NCBI RefSeq assembly: GCF_001442615.1
Contig: NZ_LMXN01000001.1
Coordinates: 124,001-188,000, forward strand
Source of the DNA: Algoriphagus resistens
GTDB lineage: Bacteria; Bacteroidota; Bacteroidia; Cytophagales; Cyclobacteriaceae
Direction: 5' to 3'
DNA: 64,000 bases
Positions 46,181-56,600 of the stretch are shown here, one piece after another (position 1 is the stretch's first letter; each line of letters starts with the position of its first letter). The notes beneath the pieces are model-generated. The model made no database searches. It saw nothing but the letters and a program-made list of their open reading frames with translations, and was not told the DNA's origin. Both the position numbers and the translations under genes were made by a program.

Positions 46181-46519
46181 ATGAAGAAATATCAATTGGG
46201 GGAATTTGAGGAGGTGGTAATGCTGACAGTCGGTGTGTTATATGATGAGGCTTATGGCGTGTCGATAAAGTCTGAAATTGAATCAAGACTGGAACGAAGT
46301 GTCAGTGTAGGAGCCTTGCAGACGGCGCTCAAACGGCTGGAGGATAAAGGGTATCTTAAGTCGAGGGAAGGGGAGAGCACGTATGAGCGGGTAGGCAGAC
46401 CGAAAAAGTATTTCCAGATCACAGCTTTGGGAAAGGAGGCCATGCAGTATACCCGACAGAGCAGAGAAGATCTTTGGAAAGCTATTCCGGAGGTTGCATG
46501 GAATCTAAAGATGAGTTAG
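46181..46519 (+). CDS. PadR-family transcriptional regulator
   Basis: A 112-residue protein from the ATG at 46181, chosen because PadR proteins of this type begin MKKYQLGEFEEVVML. The winged helix spans most of the protein: LGEFEEVVMLTVGVLYDEAYG, VSVGALQTALKRLEDKGYLK and the wing GRPKKYFQITALGKEAM. It is followed directly by an FtsX-type permease gene with a 6-base gap; this PadR plus permease pair is a recurrent unit in Bacteroidota, where the regulator controls the permease. The inducing signal is unknown. Confidence 0.92.
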   Translation: MKKYQLGEFEEVVMLTVGVLYDEAYGVSIKSEIESRLERSVSVGALQTALKRLEDKGYLKSREGESTYERVGRPKKYFQITALGKEAMQYTRQSREDLWKAIPEVAWNLKMS

Positions 46520-46525
46520 GTGGCG

Positions 46526-49147
46526 ATGAGAAAGAAGGAAATACAACCACCTAGATTATTTCAGCGATTTTTTAGTTGGTATTGTGATAAAGATCTTCTC
46601 GCTTCAATAGAAGGGGATCTATTTGAACTATACCATGAGCGCCTTCAGAAAGAAGGCAAGTTCAAGGCTGATCTGCGTTTTATCATGGATGTGATAGTAC
46701 TCTTCCGACCCGGGATCATTGGGATCAAAGACAAAGAATATAAGACTAACCACATGGATATGTTTCGGAATAATTTTAAAATAGCCAGAAGAACACTTTG
46801 GAAAAACAAGCCCGCCACCATTATCAATATGCTTGGGCTTATTGTAGGGATCACCTCATGCATGCTTATCGCACTATTTATCCAGCATGAAATGAGTTAT
46901 GATACCTTTCAGCCCAATGCCAAAAGAATTGGCAGGGTGGTCATGGAATATTCATTTGATGGGAGTGAAGAAAGTTCAAAAGGAACATTTACCAGTACCA
47001 AAGTAGCTCCTGTCCTTTCTAGGACTTTTCCTGAAGTGGAAAAAGGTATCCGTATGAATCAATCTTCTGCGATTTTACAATTGCAAGGAAATCCGGTTAC
47101 AGAAGCAGGTTTCATGTATGCAGATTCTACTTTTTTCGATGCTTTTGCTTACGAGATGATCCAAGGGGATCCAACCACTGCCTTAAATGGTCCAAGGAAA
47201 GTAGTTTTGACCGAAAGCATGGCCAAAAAGTACTTTGGAGAAGCCAATCCGTTAGGGCAGGGACTTGAGGTAGGGGATGATAAATCAATTTATGAAGTGA
47301 CTGGGGTGATGCATGACTATCCCTATAATTCTCAGTTTCGGTTTGATTTTCTGGCTTCTTTCTCTTCTATGGGAATGAATCAGGAAGAATCCTATTGGAA
47401 TGCTAACTACACTACTTATCTGCTTTTGCAGGATGAAAATTCCTTTGCAGGTATGGCGGAGAAGTTGCCGCCGTTTATGGAAAAGGAATCTGCAGATTTG
47501 GGAGCGACTATCAACTTTACTTTAGAGCATTTTGATAAGGTACATCTGTATTCTCCTTATTCGGATTTTGTGGCCAATACCAATATCAAATACCTCTACA
47601 TGCTAGCCGGAATTGCCTTACTGATCTTGGTGATTGTTTGTTTTACCTACATCAATTTGAGCACAGCAAGATCTGTGGAGCGGGCAAAAGAAGTGGGGAT
47701 CCGCAAAGTCTCCGGAGCCGGCCAATCCCAGCTTTTCTGGCAGTTTATCGGAGAGTCATTTCTTTTATGCGGCCTGTCTGTAGTAGCCAGTTTTATAGCG
47801 GTCTATTTTTTACTACCTAGTTTCAATAAGCTGATCAATAGAGAATTAATACTTGGAGACCTGATGTCACTTCCGTTTTTGACTTTTACCTTGGGTCTTA
47901 CCTTGGGTCTCAGTTTGATAGCTGGGGCATATCCGGCGATTATTTTATCCAAATTCCAGCCTATGAAGGTTTTGAAAGGAGTATTCAAAAATACTTCATC
48001 GGCTAAGTGGCTCCAACAATCACTCACTGTGTTTCAATTTGGAATTTCAGTTTTTCTGATCATCGCCACTTTGATCGTCCAAGGTCAGCTCAGCTTTATC
48101 CAAAGCAGGGATTTGGGTTATGACAGGGAGCATATTGTTTCTTTGCCGATAGGCTGGAACACTGATTTTCAGAAAATCAACACATTGAAAAAGGAGTTGA
48201 AAGCCAGTTCACAGATTATTGAGGTTTCCAGGGCCGCTTCCAGTCCGGTCAGTATCAATAGCGGATACAGCATGAACTTACCGACCAGACCTGAAAATGA
48301 GGTGATCTCCGTCAATGCCAATCCAGTAGATGAAAACTTCATACCAGCTACAGGGCTGGAAGTGATCGCCGGAACCAATTTTACTGAACAACATATCCGG
48401 CAGACAGAAATAGAACCTTGGGAGAAAAAGGAATTTCATTACATCATGACCGAAAGTGCGGCAGATAAATTCGGCTGGAGTCCTGAGGAGGCTATTGGGA
48501 AGGAAATGATTTTAAACCAACAGGGGACGGTGGTAGGAGTGGTCAAGGATTTTCATTTCCAGTCCTTAAGAAATGACCTTCAGCCATTGGTATTGTTTTC
48601 AGCCTCTTGGGGCGGCAGACTGCTGGTGAAAATCAATGGGGAAAACATTCCGGAATCGTTGCGTTTCATCGAAAAAACCTGGGAGAAAATCTTACCTGAG
48701 CGACCTTATGCTTACAGTTTTCTCGATGAGGATTATGACCGGATGTATCAGTCGGAGATGCAGTTGGGCAAGTTGATGAATTTATTCTCCACTTGTGCCA
48801 TTGTTTTGGCCTGTTTAGGCTTGTTTGGCTTGTCTTCGTATATGATCCAGCAGCGATTAAAGGAAGTCAGCATCCGCAAAGTCTTGGGGGCTTCAACCTT
48901 CCAGGTGCTCAATATACTATCAGGCAATTTTGTACGCCTGGTTTTGATCGCTATACTACTCGCATCCCCAATTGCTTATTATGTGATGAGTAGCTGGCTG
49001 GAGGATTTTGCTTTTCATATTTCAGCCCCCTGGTGGGCAGTAATGGTCGCCGCCGTTCTGACTTTGGGGATTGGACTGATCACCTCAGGGATCCACGGCC
49101 TGAAAGCAGCCTTGAGCAATCCTGTCAATAGCTTGAAGAGTGAATGA
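46526..49147 (+). CDS. FtsX/MacB-type ABC transporter permease with PadR-linked prefix domain
   Basis: A 873-residue membrane protein; the ATG at 46526 is preferred over a GTG six bases upstream. The N-terminal ~70 residues form the permease prefix domain (FQRFFSWYCDKDLLASIEGD, then LFELYHERLQ) found in permeases encoded next to padR. A first helix (IINMLGLIVGITSCMLIALF) anchors a MacB-like periplasmic domain, an FtsX core follows near 370-480 (ARSVERAKEVGIRKVSGAG), then a second periplasmic domain and a second FtsX core (MIQQRLKEVSIRKVLGAS). No ATPase is encoded nearby, so the partner must lie elsewhere. The probable role is mechanotransmission-type lipid or peptide export, or stress response. 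A strong terminator follows. Confidence 0.92.
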   Translation: MRKKEIQPPRLFQRFFSWYCDKDLLASIEGDLFELYHERLQKEGKFKADLRFIMDVIVLFRPGIIGIKDKEYKTNHMDMFRNNFKIARRTLWKNKPATIINMLGLIVGITSCMLIALFIQHEMSYDTFQPNAKRIGRVVMEYSFDGSEESSKGTFTSTKVAPVLSRTFPEVEKGIRMNQSSAILQLQGNPVTEAGFMYADSTFFDAFAYEMIQGDPTTALNGPRKVVLTESMAKKYFGEANPLGQGLEVGDDKSIYEVTGVMHDYPYNSQFRFDFLASFSSMGMNQEESYWNANYTTYLLLQDENSFAGMAEKLPPFMEKESADLGATINFTLEHFDKVHLYSPYSDFVANTNIKYLYMLAGIALLILVIVCFTYINLSTARSVERAKEVGIRKVSGAGQSQLFWQFIGESFLLCGLSVVASFIAVYFLLPSFNKLINRELILGDLMSLPFLTFTLGLTLGLSLIAGAYPAIILSKFQPMKVLKGVFKNTSSAKWLQQSLTVFQFGISVFLIIATLIVQGQLSFIQSRDLGYDREHIVSLPIGWNTDFQKINTLKKELKASSQIIEVSRAASSPVSINSGYSMNLPTRPENEVISVNANPVDENFIPATGLEVIAGTNFTEQHIRQTEIEPWEKKEFHYIMTESAADKFGWSPEEAIGKEMILNQQGTVVGVVKDFHFQSLRNDLQPLVLFSASWGGRLLVKINGENIPESLRFIEKTWEKILPERPYAYSFLDEDYDRMYQSEMQLGKLMNLFSTCAIVLACLGLFGLSSYMIQQRLKEVSIRKVLGASTFQVLNILSGNFVRLVLIAILLASPIAYYVMSSWLEDFAFHISAPWWAVMVAAVLTLGIGLITSGIHGLKAALSNPVNSLKSE

Positions 49148-49188
49148 TAAGTTAAATTCTAAAAGTAAATCAGGTATGAACTAATCAG

Positions 49189-49223
49189 AATCCGACTGGA
49201 GTTGAGCTCTGTCGGATTTTTTT
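49189..49223 (+). terminator. Strong intrinsic terminator after the permease gene
   Basis: AATCCGAC (49189-49196) pairs perfectly with GTCGGATT (49211-49218), extended inward by a GAG/CTC pairing, and runs into seven consecutive T. It lies 41 bases after the permease stop codon. A separate perfect hairpin GGACTGCG/CGCAGTCC at 49320-49351 lies nearer the convergent AraC gene and may serve that gene. Confidence 0.88.
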
Positions 49224-49393
49224 AAGTGTAGAGAGGTACTCATTTTTAATGCCTAAGGATTCTTCAAAACCATCCCTTGGGAGCTGATGTGCCTATGCGC
49301 TACTGATTTAAAGTGACTTGGACTGCGGTGCTTTATTCCTTTTCGCAGTCCTAGTTTACGGGCAACTTTTGCAGACAAGCCAAATCCTTCTAG

Positions 49394-50263
49394 CTAGGAT
49401 AGATACTGCTTTTTATAGCTAAAGGGGGTCATTCCGGTAACTTTTTTAAAATGCCTGTAAAAATTTGAAACGTTGTTGAATCCGCACTCATAACATATTA
49501 CTTCGATGGGTAATTGATCTTCAATCAGCGCTCTGCACACATTGGAAATACGTATTTCGATCAGGAATTCGAAAAAGGTTTTATTGGTCATCTGTTTAAA
49601 GTACCTGGCAAAACTGGACACACTTAAGTTCGCTATAGAGGAGATTTTCTCTAAACTGATTTCCTCCCGATAGTGTGCCAGGACAAAAGTGTAAATTTTT
49701 TCTAGCCGATGCATTTCTGAGACATTGGCAAGGTGACTATTTGCATAGCCCGGTGAAATAGTTTCATATTCGGTTGTGGAACCCAACGTGTGAAGGATTT
49801 TTAATAGATGGATTACGCGTTCCAAGCTGGATGCAGTTATCGTCTCATGTAAAATCCCGGAAATTTTCTCCTTGGTTTCACCATGGATGATCATCCCTTT
49901 TTTTGCATTTTCATAGAGGGAGGATATGCTCTGGGTTTCGGGTAATTCAAGGAATTCTTTTCCAAAGCAGGTAGGTAAAAATTGAAGTACGAAAGCTTCA
50001 ACTTCCTGCTCCGGATTTCCTTTAAAATACTTTTCTGAGCAACGCCAGGTGTGGGGTAAGTTTTCTCCCAATAGAATTAAATCTCCACTGCTGAAACTGC
50101 TTACAGTGTCGCCTATATATTGGGTTCCTTCACCCTGTATGATATAGTGCAATTCCAGTTCAGGATGAAAATGCCATAGGGTTCCAAAATTTGGTCGTTT
50201 ATCGTATCTGATTGTAAAAGAATGGTCAGATGTGCTGGGTACTTTATGGAAGTGAGGTTTCAT
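49394..50263 (-). CDS. AraC-family regulator with cupin-type sensor domain
   Basis: A 289-residue protein on the minus strand, divergent from the fucose-isomerase-like gene with a 223-base shared upstream region. The N-terminal cupin domain is visible (GTLWHFHPELELHYIIQGEG and SFSSGDLILLGENLPHTW), as in RhaS/XylS-type sugar sensors. The C-terminal double helix-turn-helix has ISLEKISSIANLSVSSFARY and LPIEVICYECGFNNVSNFYR, then KKVTGMTPFSYKK. Divergent placement next to a sugar isomerase gene and a SusCD locus suggests it activates that locus in response to a monosaccharide. The ligand is unknown. Confidence 0.91.
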   Translation of the reverse strand: MKPHFHKVPSTSDHSFTIRYDKRPNFGTLWHFHPELELHYIIQGEGTQYIGDTVSSFSSGDLILLGENLPHTWRCSEKYFKGNPEQEVEAFVLQFLPTCFGKEFLELPETQSISSLYENAKKGMIIHGETKEKISGILHETITASSLERVIHLLKILHTLGSTTEYETISPGYANSHLANVSEMHRLEKIYTFVLAHYREEISLEKISSIANLSVSSFARYFKQMTNKTFFEFLIEIRISNVCRALIEDQLPIEVICYECGFNNVSNFYRHFKKVTGMTPFSYKKQYLS

Positions 50264-50486
50264 TGAGAATGGCTTTACCTTTATTTTGTTTTACCTGCTT
50301 TTAGTCAAAAAGGTTATCCAATATTATAGGATCCGAAATTGAATTTTGGATGCAATCGATATAATTAAATGAATTCATCTTCAATGATGATAAGATAGTA
50401 TAATTTTTTGGCAAAATGTAATAATTCGTCGCTTGGTTTTTCTCTCATATTTGTAAAGTTCATTCAATAAACCCGGGAGAAAAGAG

Positions 50487-52142
50487 ATGTCCAAAAGAAA
50501 AAAAATCCAAGTTATATCCAGTGGAGATTTAAGGTTAGATGCAAATCGTGTAGGTTGGAAATTCCAAGAAATTATGGAACGGCAACTAGAATTGACACTA
50601 GCTGATCTGGGTTACCGAGTTGAACGGGGACATCCATATGACCCTGTCAAGCAACATGGCTTTATAGATTCCCAGAAGATGGGAATTGGGGTTTTTAAGA
50701 ATCTCGATACCAATCTGCCTATCATTGTCGCAGAAAGTGTTTGGCAATACACACACCATGTGCTTCCGGGTTTAATGACACATCAAGGCCCGATTTTGAC
50801 TTTGGCCAACTGGGAAGGCATGTCTTCGGGATTGGTGGGGATGTTGAATTTAAATGGATCACTGACAAAGGCAGAAGTCAATTACAGCACCCTGTGGAGC
50901 AAGGATTTTCAGGACGGGTTTTTCAGGGAAAAATTGGCAGAATGGCTGACGACCGGGACAATACAGCACGATGATTCCCATGTCTTTTCATACGGTTCGG
51001 CAACCATTTCCCCGGACATAAAAAAATTAGCAGAAGGCTTTGCAAGTGAATTTTTGAAAGACAAAGCTATTATGGGGGTATTTGATGAAGGATGTATGGG
51101 CATGTTCAATGCGATTGTGCCGGACAGATTGCTCAACAAACTGGGGATATTCAAGGAGCGACTAAGCCAATCAGCACTTTATGCGGAGATGCTGAATGTG
51201 ACCCAGTCAGAAGCAGATCAGGCACTTGACTGGCTTCTTGAGAATGGAATGAAATTTAACTGGGGAAACAATCCCGAGCTTGAGCTTACCAAAGAGCAGA
51301 CGCTTGAACAGTGCAAAATGTACATAGCCGCGGTACGAATTGCCGACCGGTTTGGATGTGATACCATCGGGATACAGTACCAACAGGGATTGAAGGATTT
51401 GGTGGCAGCGAGTGACCTTGCGGAAGGACTGCTCAATAATGCGGAAAGACCACCCGTGTTTGACAGCAGTGGAAAAGAGCTTTTTGCAGGAAAAATTTTA
51501 CCACACTTCAATGAAGTAGATGAATGCGCAGGAATAGACGCTCTTCTCACTACTAAACTCTGGGATAAGTTGGGCCTGCCTTCGGAGACGACTCTTCATG
51601 ACATAAGGTGGGGCGAAGAATACCTGATCAACGGCAAGATGGAATTTGTCTGGGTATTTCTGATTTCAGGTGCAGCCCCTCCTGCACATTTTATTGGAGG
51701 CTTCTCTGGGGCAAGCAGTGAAAGACAGCCTCCCATGTACTTCAAAAAAGGAGGGGGAAGCCTAAAGGGTATCAGCAGGCCCGGACATATCGTCTGGAGC
51801 AGAATATATATTGAAAATGACAGTCTGAAGTGTGATTTGGGTGTGGGAGAAGTAGTATCACTTCCCGAAGAAGAAACGCAGCGAAGGTGGGGGCAGACCA
51901 CTCCAGAATGGCCAATCATGCATGCTGTACTTCCGGGAATTTCCAAAAATCAGATGATGGGCAGACATAAGGCAAATCATATTCAAGTAGTCTATGCAGG
52001 TACAAAACAATCAGCCATAGAAGCAGCCAAAGCCAAAGCTGCTGTATTTGATTCCCTGGGAATTAAGACCTTTTTCTGCGGATGTCAAGTGGCAATCGAT
52101 GCAAATTTTGGAGCAAAGCCCGAACAAACCTCAGATTATTAA
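50487..52142 (+). CDS. L-fucose isomerase-like protein
   Basis: A 551-residue cytoplasmic protein with the FucI/AraA fold. The N-terminal two domains include LPIIVAESVWQYTHHVLPGL. Metal-site candidates are Asp200/Glu201 in FDEGCMGMFNAI and His498 in KANHIQVVYAG, positioned like the Asp/Glu/His manganese ligands of L-fucose isomerase. The length is close to the ~590 of E. coli FucI, but the sequence belongs to a separate Bacteroidota/Planctomycetes-like branch, so the aldose isomerised (L-fucose, D-arabinose, L-rhamnose-like) is uncertain. It opens the third polysaccharide locus and is followed after 12-24 bases by a BNR protein gene. A weak promoter-like CATATTTG lies at 50446. Confidence 0.82.
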   Translation: MSKRKKIQVISSGDLRLDANRVGWKFQEIMERQLELTLADLGYRVERGHPYDPVKQHGFIDSQKMGIGVFKNLDTNLPIIVAESVWQYTHHVLPGLMTHQGPILTLANWEGMSSGLVGMLNLNGSLTKAEVNYSTLWSKDFQDGFFREKLAEWLTTGTIQHDDSHVFSYGSATISPDIKKLAEGFASEFLKDKAIMGVFDEGCMGMFNAIVPDRLLNKLGIFKERLSQSALYAEMLNVTQSEADQALDWLLENGMKFNWGNNPELELTKEQTLEQCKMYIAAVRIADRFGCDTIGIQYQQGLKDLVAASDLAEGLLNNAERPPVFDSSGKELFAGKILPHFNEVDECAGIDALLTTKLWDKLGLPSETTLHDIRWGEEYLINGKMEFVWVFLISGAAPPAHFIGGFSGASSERQPPMYFKKGGGSLKGISRPGHIVWSRIYIENDSLKCDLGVGEVVSLPEEETQRRWGQTTPEWPIMHAVLPGISKNQMMGRHKANHIQVVYAGTKQSAIEAAKAKAAVFDSLGIKTFFCGCQVAIDANFGAKPEQTSDY

Positions 52143-52166
52143 ACTGTCAATATTATGATTCTTACC

Positions 52167-53294
52167 ATGCGAAATTCAATGTTTTTATTTCTGGGATTGC
52201 TGCTTTCTTTTATTGGAGTAGCACAACAAAAACCGAATGATATAACAGGTAGGTTCTATTTGCCTGAATTGGCAAAGCCAGGAGAAGCAGGGCTGTTGAA
52301 AGCTGAGTTGATCTATCCGTTAGACAAAAGACCTACGCCCGAAGTGCATGCATCTTCCCTGATAGAGACTCCTGAAGGAATTGTAGCGGCTTTTTTTGCT
52401 GGGACGCATGAAAATAATCCTGACGTTGGTATACGCGTTACGCGCTTAGTGGACGGGAAATGGACCTGGCCTGAAGAAATAGTCAATGGTATCCAAAATG
52501 ATACACTTCGCTATCCTTGTTGGAATCCCGTTTTGTTCCAGCCATTGGGAAAGCCGTTAATGTTGTATTATAAAGTAGGACCTAGCCCGACTACTTGGTG
52601 GGGAATGCTGACCGTATCCGAGGACAACGGCAAAACGTGGTCAGAACCTAAAAAACTGGGAGAGGTTCCTACGATCGGGCATGTAATTGGTCCAGTAAAA
52701 AACAAGCCTGTTCAACTTGCCTCCGGCAAAATTATCAATCCATCTAGTCTGGAATACATAGTAAATGGTGACCAACAGAATTGGAAAGTTTATTTCGAAC
52801 TAAGTGATGATGGAGGAGAGACCTGGAGGATGATCGGTCCAGTCAATGATGGGGTGAACTTTGATGCTATCCAACCCAGTATTTTAACCTATTCTGATGG
52901 AAGAATTCAAGCGATTTCCAGAACGAAACAGGATGTCCTTTCCCAGGTTTGGTCAGATGATGAAGGTGAAACATGGGGAGAGATGACAGCATTGGATCTG
53001 CCCAATCCTAATTCTGGGACTGATGCGGTTAGCCTGGCAGACGGTAGACAGCTGCTGATTTACAACCATTCTACAAAAAGCGGTGTCGAACCCAAGGGAA
53101 GAAATATATTGAATCTTGCCCTGTCTAATGACGGTATAAAATGGAAACCTGTGATGACTTTGGAGAATGTTCCCATTGAAGATGGCTATGCATATCCGGC
53201 AATTATTCAAGGTTCGGACGGTTTAGTCCACATAACCTATACCTATAATAGACGGTCAGTGAAATATGCAATTGTAGATCCTGCGAAATTATAA
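52167..53294 (+). CDS. Secreted BNR beta-propeller protein (sialidase-like)
   Basis: A 375-residue protein from the ATG at 52167, which starts a clean signal peptide (MRNSMFLFLGLLLSFIGVAQ); 52155 is an in-frame alternative. Asp-box repeats SEDNGKTW, SDDGGETW and SDDEGETW mark a six-bladed sialidase-type propeller. The N-terminal RIP/FRIP arginine motif of true sialidases is missing; instead it reads VHASSLIETPEGIVAAFFAG, as in the BNR_2 group encoded in many polysaccharide loci. A WNPVLFQPLGKPLMLYYKVG segment and a late HITYTYNRRSVKYA arginine are conserved-looking. It is likely a glycan-active hydrolase or lyase of unassigned specificity. Confidence 0.78.
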   Translation: MRNSMFLFLGLLLSFIGVAQQKPNDITGRFYLPELAKPGEAGLLKAELIYPLDKRPTPEVHASSLIETPEGIVAAFFAGTHENNPDVGIRVTRLVDGKWTWPEEIVNGIQNDTLRYPCWNPVLFQPLGKPLMLYYKVGPSPTTWWGMLTVSEDNGKTWSEPKKLGEVPTIGHVIGPVKNKPVQLASGKIINPSSLEYIVNGDQQNWKVYFELSDDGGETWRMIGPVNDGVNFDAIQPSILTYSDGRIQAISRTKQDVLSQVWSDDEGETWGEMTALDLPNPNSGTDAVSLADGRQLLIYNHSTKSGVEPKGRNILNLALSNDGIKWKPVMTLENVPIEDGYAYPAIIQGSDGLVHITYTYNRRSVKYAIVDPAKL

Positions 53295-53310
53295 TGAGAG
53301 AATGGTCAAT

Positions 53311-53572
53311 TACAAACCGGACGATGATCTGGATCTGAAAATGGTTTTAGGAATTGATGAACGGGCGGGTTCGAATAGGGCAATGCTTTTAACAATCAAT
53401 AGGAGTTGGAAAATACTAGCCTGTGTGGGTGATCATGCAAGCTTCAGGGTATTATCAAAAGTCAAATGATAGCAGAGCACAGAGCAAATCATATTCAGGT
53501 GATGTAATGTCAGTAATAAACAAACATCCCTAGAAGCAGCGGTAGTAGATTCCTTGGAATCAATTCTTTACC
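53311..53572 (+). pseudogene. Decayed second copy of the 3' end of the fucose-isomerase-like gene
   Basis: The gap between the BNR gene and SusC is not random. GCAAATCATATTCA (53484 region) is identical to bases in the isomerase gene near 51971, and flanking blocks align in the same order: CCGGACnnTnnTCTGGA, ATCATGCA, then ATGAT-GCAGA, TAGAAGCAGC and GATTCC-TGG-AAT. They correspond to about 51780-52070 of the intact gene, with small deletions and stops. It encodes the same NHIQ metal-site segment. No upstream part is left. It records either a duplication of the isomerase or recombination between related loci. The rest of this 322-base gap shows nothing else. Confidence 0.72.
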
Positions 53573-53616
53573 TCTTATGAACATAAATAAATTACAAACC
53601 CAAAAACCATAAAAAA

Positions 53617-56600
53617 ATGAATGTAAGATTACCTTATTTTAGGGGTCATTCAATTCTGATAGTGCTTTTGCTCCTTGGGACATTAGTGCTTTCCGGTGCC
53701 TCCTATGCGCAGCAACGCACCGTGACAGGGACGGTGACAACAGGGGATGACCCATTGGGGCTTCCAGGAGTTAATGTATTGCTAAAAGGTACTACCCTAG
53801 GTACCGTGACTGATATTGACGGTAACTATTCAATCAATGTACCTGAAGGGAATGAAGTGTTGGTTTTCTCCATGATTGGATTTGAGAAACAGGAAGTAGA
53901 GGTAGGATCAAGGGCAATTATCGATATTATGCTGTCCGAGGATATCAGCGCGCTTGATGAAGTAGTGGTTGTAGGCTATGGTACCGTAAAGAAAAGTGAC
54001 CTGACAGGATCTGTGTCTGCACTAAAAAAAGAAGATTTTAATCAGGGAGCAATCGCTACACCTGAGCAGCTTCTGGCAGGCAAAATGCCAGGTGTACAAG
54101 TAGTACAGAACAGTGCCGAACCTGGAGGGGGGATGTCTGTAAACATCCGTGGTGTAGGTTCTATCAATTCGGGTAATTCTCCTCTATATGTGATAGACGG
54201 ATTACCATTTGGCAACAGTTCTGCTGTTTCGGGGGCTGGAGAGCGTTTTCCTGCCCCAAGGACGGAAAGATCTCCTCTAAGCTCAATAAACCCGGCTGAT
54301 ATAGAATCAATTGAAGTGCTTAAAGATGCTTCTGCTACAGCCATATATGGAGCAAGAGGAGCAAATGGGGTAATCTTAATTACGACCAGAAATGGTAAGA
54401 AGGGAAAGTTAAAGGTGACCTACGATGGGTATGCGGGAGTTCAGAATGTAGCTAACAAAATAGACCTATTGGATGCAGCTGAGTATAAGACAATCATAAA
54501 TGAGATTATCAAATCTGGTGGAGGATCATCAACGGATCAGGTAGAGGATTATGATGGAAACGGCACGGACTGGTTGGATGAAGTTTATAATCCCAATGCT
54601 GGTATCCAAAGTCACAACCTTTCTCTTTCCGGAGGAAATGAAGCAACGAGCTATTTGATCTCTTTTAACTATTTCAATCAGAACGGATTGGTAATGAATT
54701 CCTCTTTTGAACGGTATGGATTGAGATTTAATCTTGACCATAAAGTAGATGAAAAGTTTCACACAGGAATAAACATGAGCTCCAATTATTCGAAAGATCA
54801 GTTTACCCCGGGAGGCTTTCAATTAAATGAACATGCGGGAGTTGTTTTTGCAGCAATGCAAATGGATCCAACATTGGAAGTAAAGGATGAGAACGGTGAC
54901 TATGTCATTTCCCAACATATCAATGTGGATAATCCTGTGGCATTGGCAAATGGTAAAAGAGGCATCGGAAATACCTACAGAACCTTCGGATCTGTCTACG
55001 GAGAATATTTCTTTCTTCCTGAATTCTCCTTTCGTTTAAATTTAGGTGGAGATGTAAGCAACCAGCAACGTGATTACTACATTGACAGAACGACCATTGA
55101 TGGGTTGGCAGCAGGGGGAATTGCAACGATTCTTCACGGAACAGCTTCAAATTATCTGGTGGAAGGGCTTTTTAATTATAAAAAGTCAGTAGGAAACCAC
55201 TCCTTCAATGCAGTAGCTGGTGTGACCACACAGAAATTTATGACTAACAGGTTTTCCGCTGAAGGACGGGGCTTTCCTTCAGATGCTACCGAAACTTATA
55301 ATTTGGATCTGGGCAATCCCAACCTGAACGTAATAGGAAGCAGTAAAGTAGATAATACTTTACTGTCTTATTTAGCTAGACTGAATTATACATTTAACAG
55401 TAAGTACCTCCTGACAGGATCAATCCGTGCAGATGGATCCTCACGATTTGGGGAAAACAATAAGTTTGGGTATTTCCCTTCCTTTGCAGCTGGCTGGAAA
55501 ATTAATGAAGAGGGTTTTTTCTCTGATATAGAAGAAACTGTAAGTACGCTGAAATTGAGGGCGAGCTGGGGAAAAACAGGTAATCAGGAAATAGGGAATT
55601 TTCAATCAATCAGCACTTTCAGTGGAGGGCCTACAGTGGTCTATGATGATGAACAGCGATCATCCACCCAACCTGCAAGAATTGCAAATCCTGATCTGAA
55701 GTGGGAAACAACTGAGCAATTGGATTTTGGAATTGATTATGGATTCTGGGGAGACAGACTCTACGGAAGTGTCGATTGGTATGTTAAAAATACTTCAGAC
55801 ATGCTTTTGTCTCTGCCTATTCCCAGATCAACAGGGTTTACTTCCCAATTGACCAATATCGGTGGAATCAGAAATTCCGGGTTTGAATTTGCCCTTACTT
55901 CCAGAAATATTTCTTCGGGTAAAGTCAAGTGGGTTACAAATCTGGTCTTTACCACTTTAAAGAATAAAGTGACTGACCTGGGAGGAATAGAAAGAATTGT
56001 TTCGGGAAGTGCAGGGGCAACCGGCCAGATAGCCATCATTGAAGAGGGAATCCCGTTGGAGTCATTTTACGGGTACGAAGTTCTTGGGATTTGGCAGACC
56101 GGAGACGATTTTGAATCCACAAATGATAATGTAGTTCCCGGAGACATTAAATATAGAGACATCAACGGTGACGGTACCGTCAACACGGATGATCGGGTTG
56201 TTCTTGGTAATTCATTTCCCAAGTTCATCTGGTCGATGGGAAACACGGTTAGCTATAAAGGGTTTGATTTATACGTGTTTATTGAAGGAGTGGAAGGAGC
56301 CAAAATGCTTAATAATGGCCTGATCGATACTTATTTTCCAGCCGGGGTAAGGAGAAACAGGTATGCTGAACCTTTACTAAACAGATGGACTCCTGAAAAT
56401 CCATCGAATGAATTTCCTTCTTTTGTAAATACGAGTAGCCAAGGTGAGAAACGTGTAAATAGTATCACGGTTGAAGATGCATCTTACCTCAGACTCAATA
56501 CAGTCAAGCTGAGTTATCATTTTCCGGCTAGCCGCGGGATATTCAGTGCTGCCACAATAAATGTAACAGGTCAGAATCTGTTTACAATTACTGATTATAG

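Noticed and set aside
50446..50453. CATATTTG as a firm Bacteroidota -7 promoter element
   Set aside because: One mismatch to TAnnTTTG and no TTG element at the expected distance upstream.
52167..53294. Calling the BNR proteins true exo-alpha-sialidases
   Set aside because: Both lack the N-terminal RIP/FRIP arginine motif, and no sialic-acid catabolism genes (NanA, NanE-type) are present in the window.
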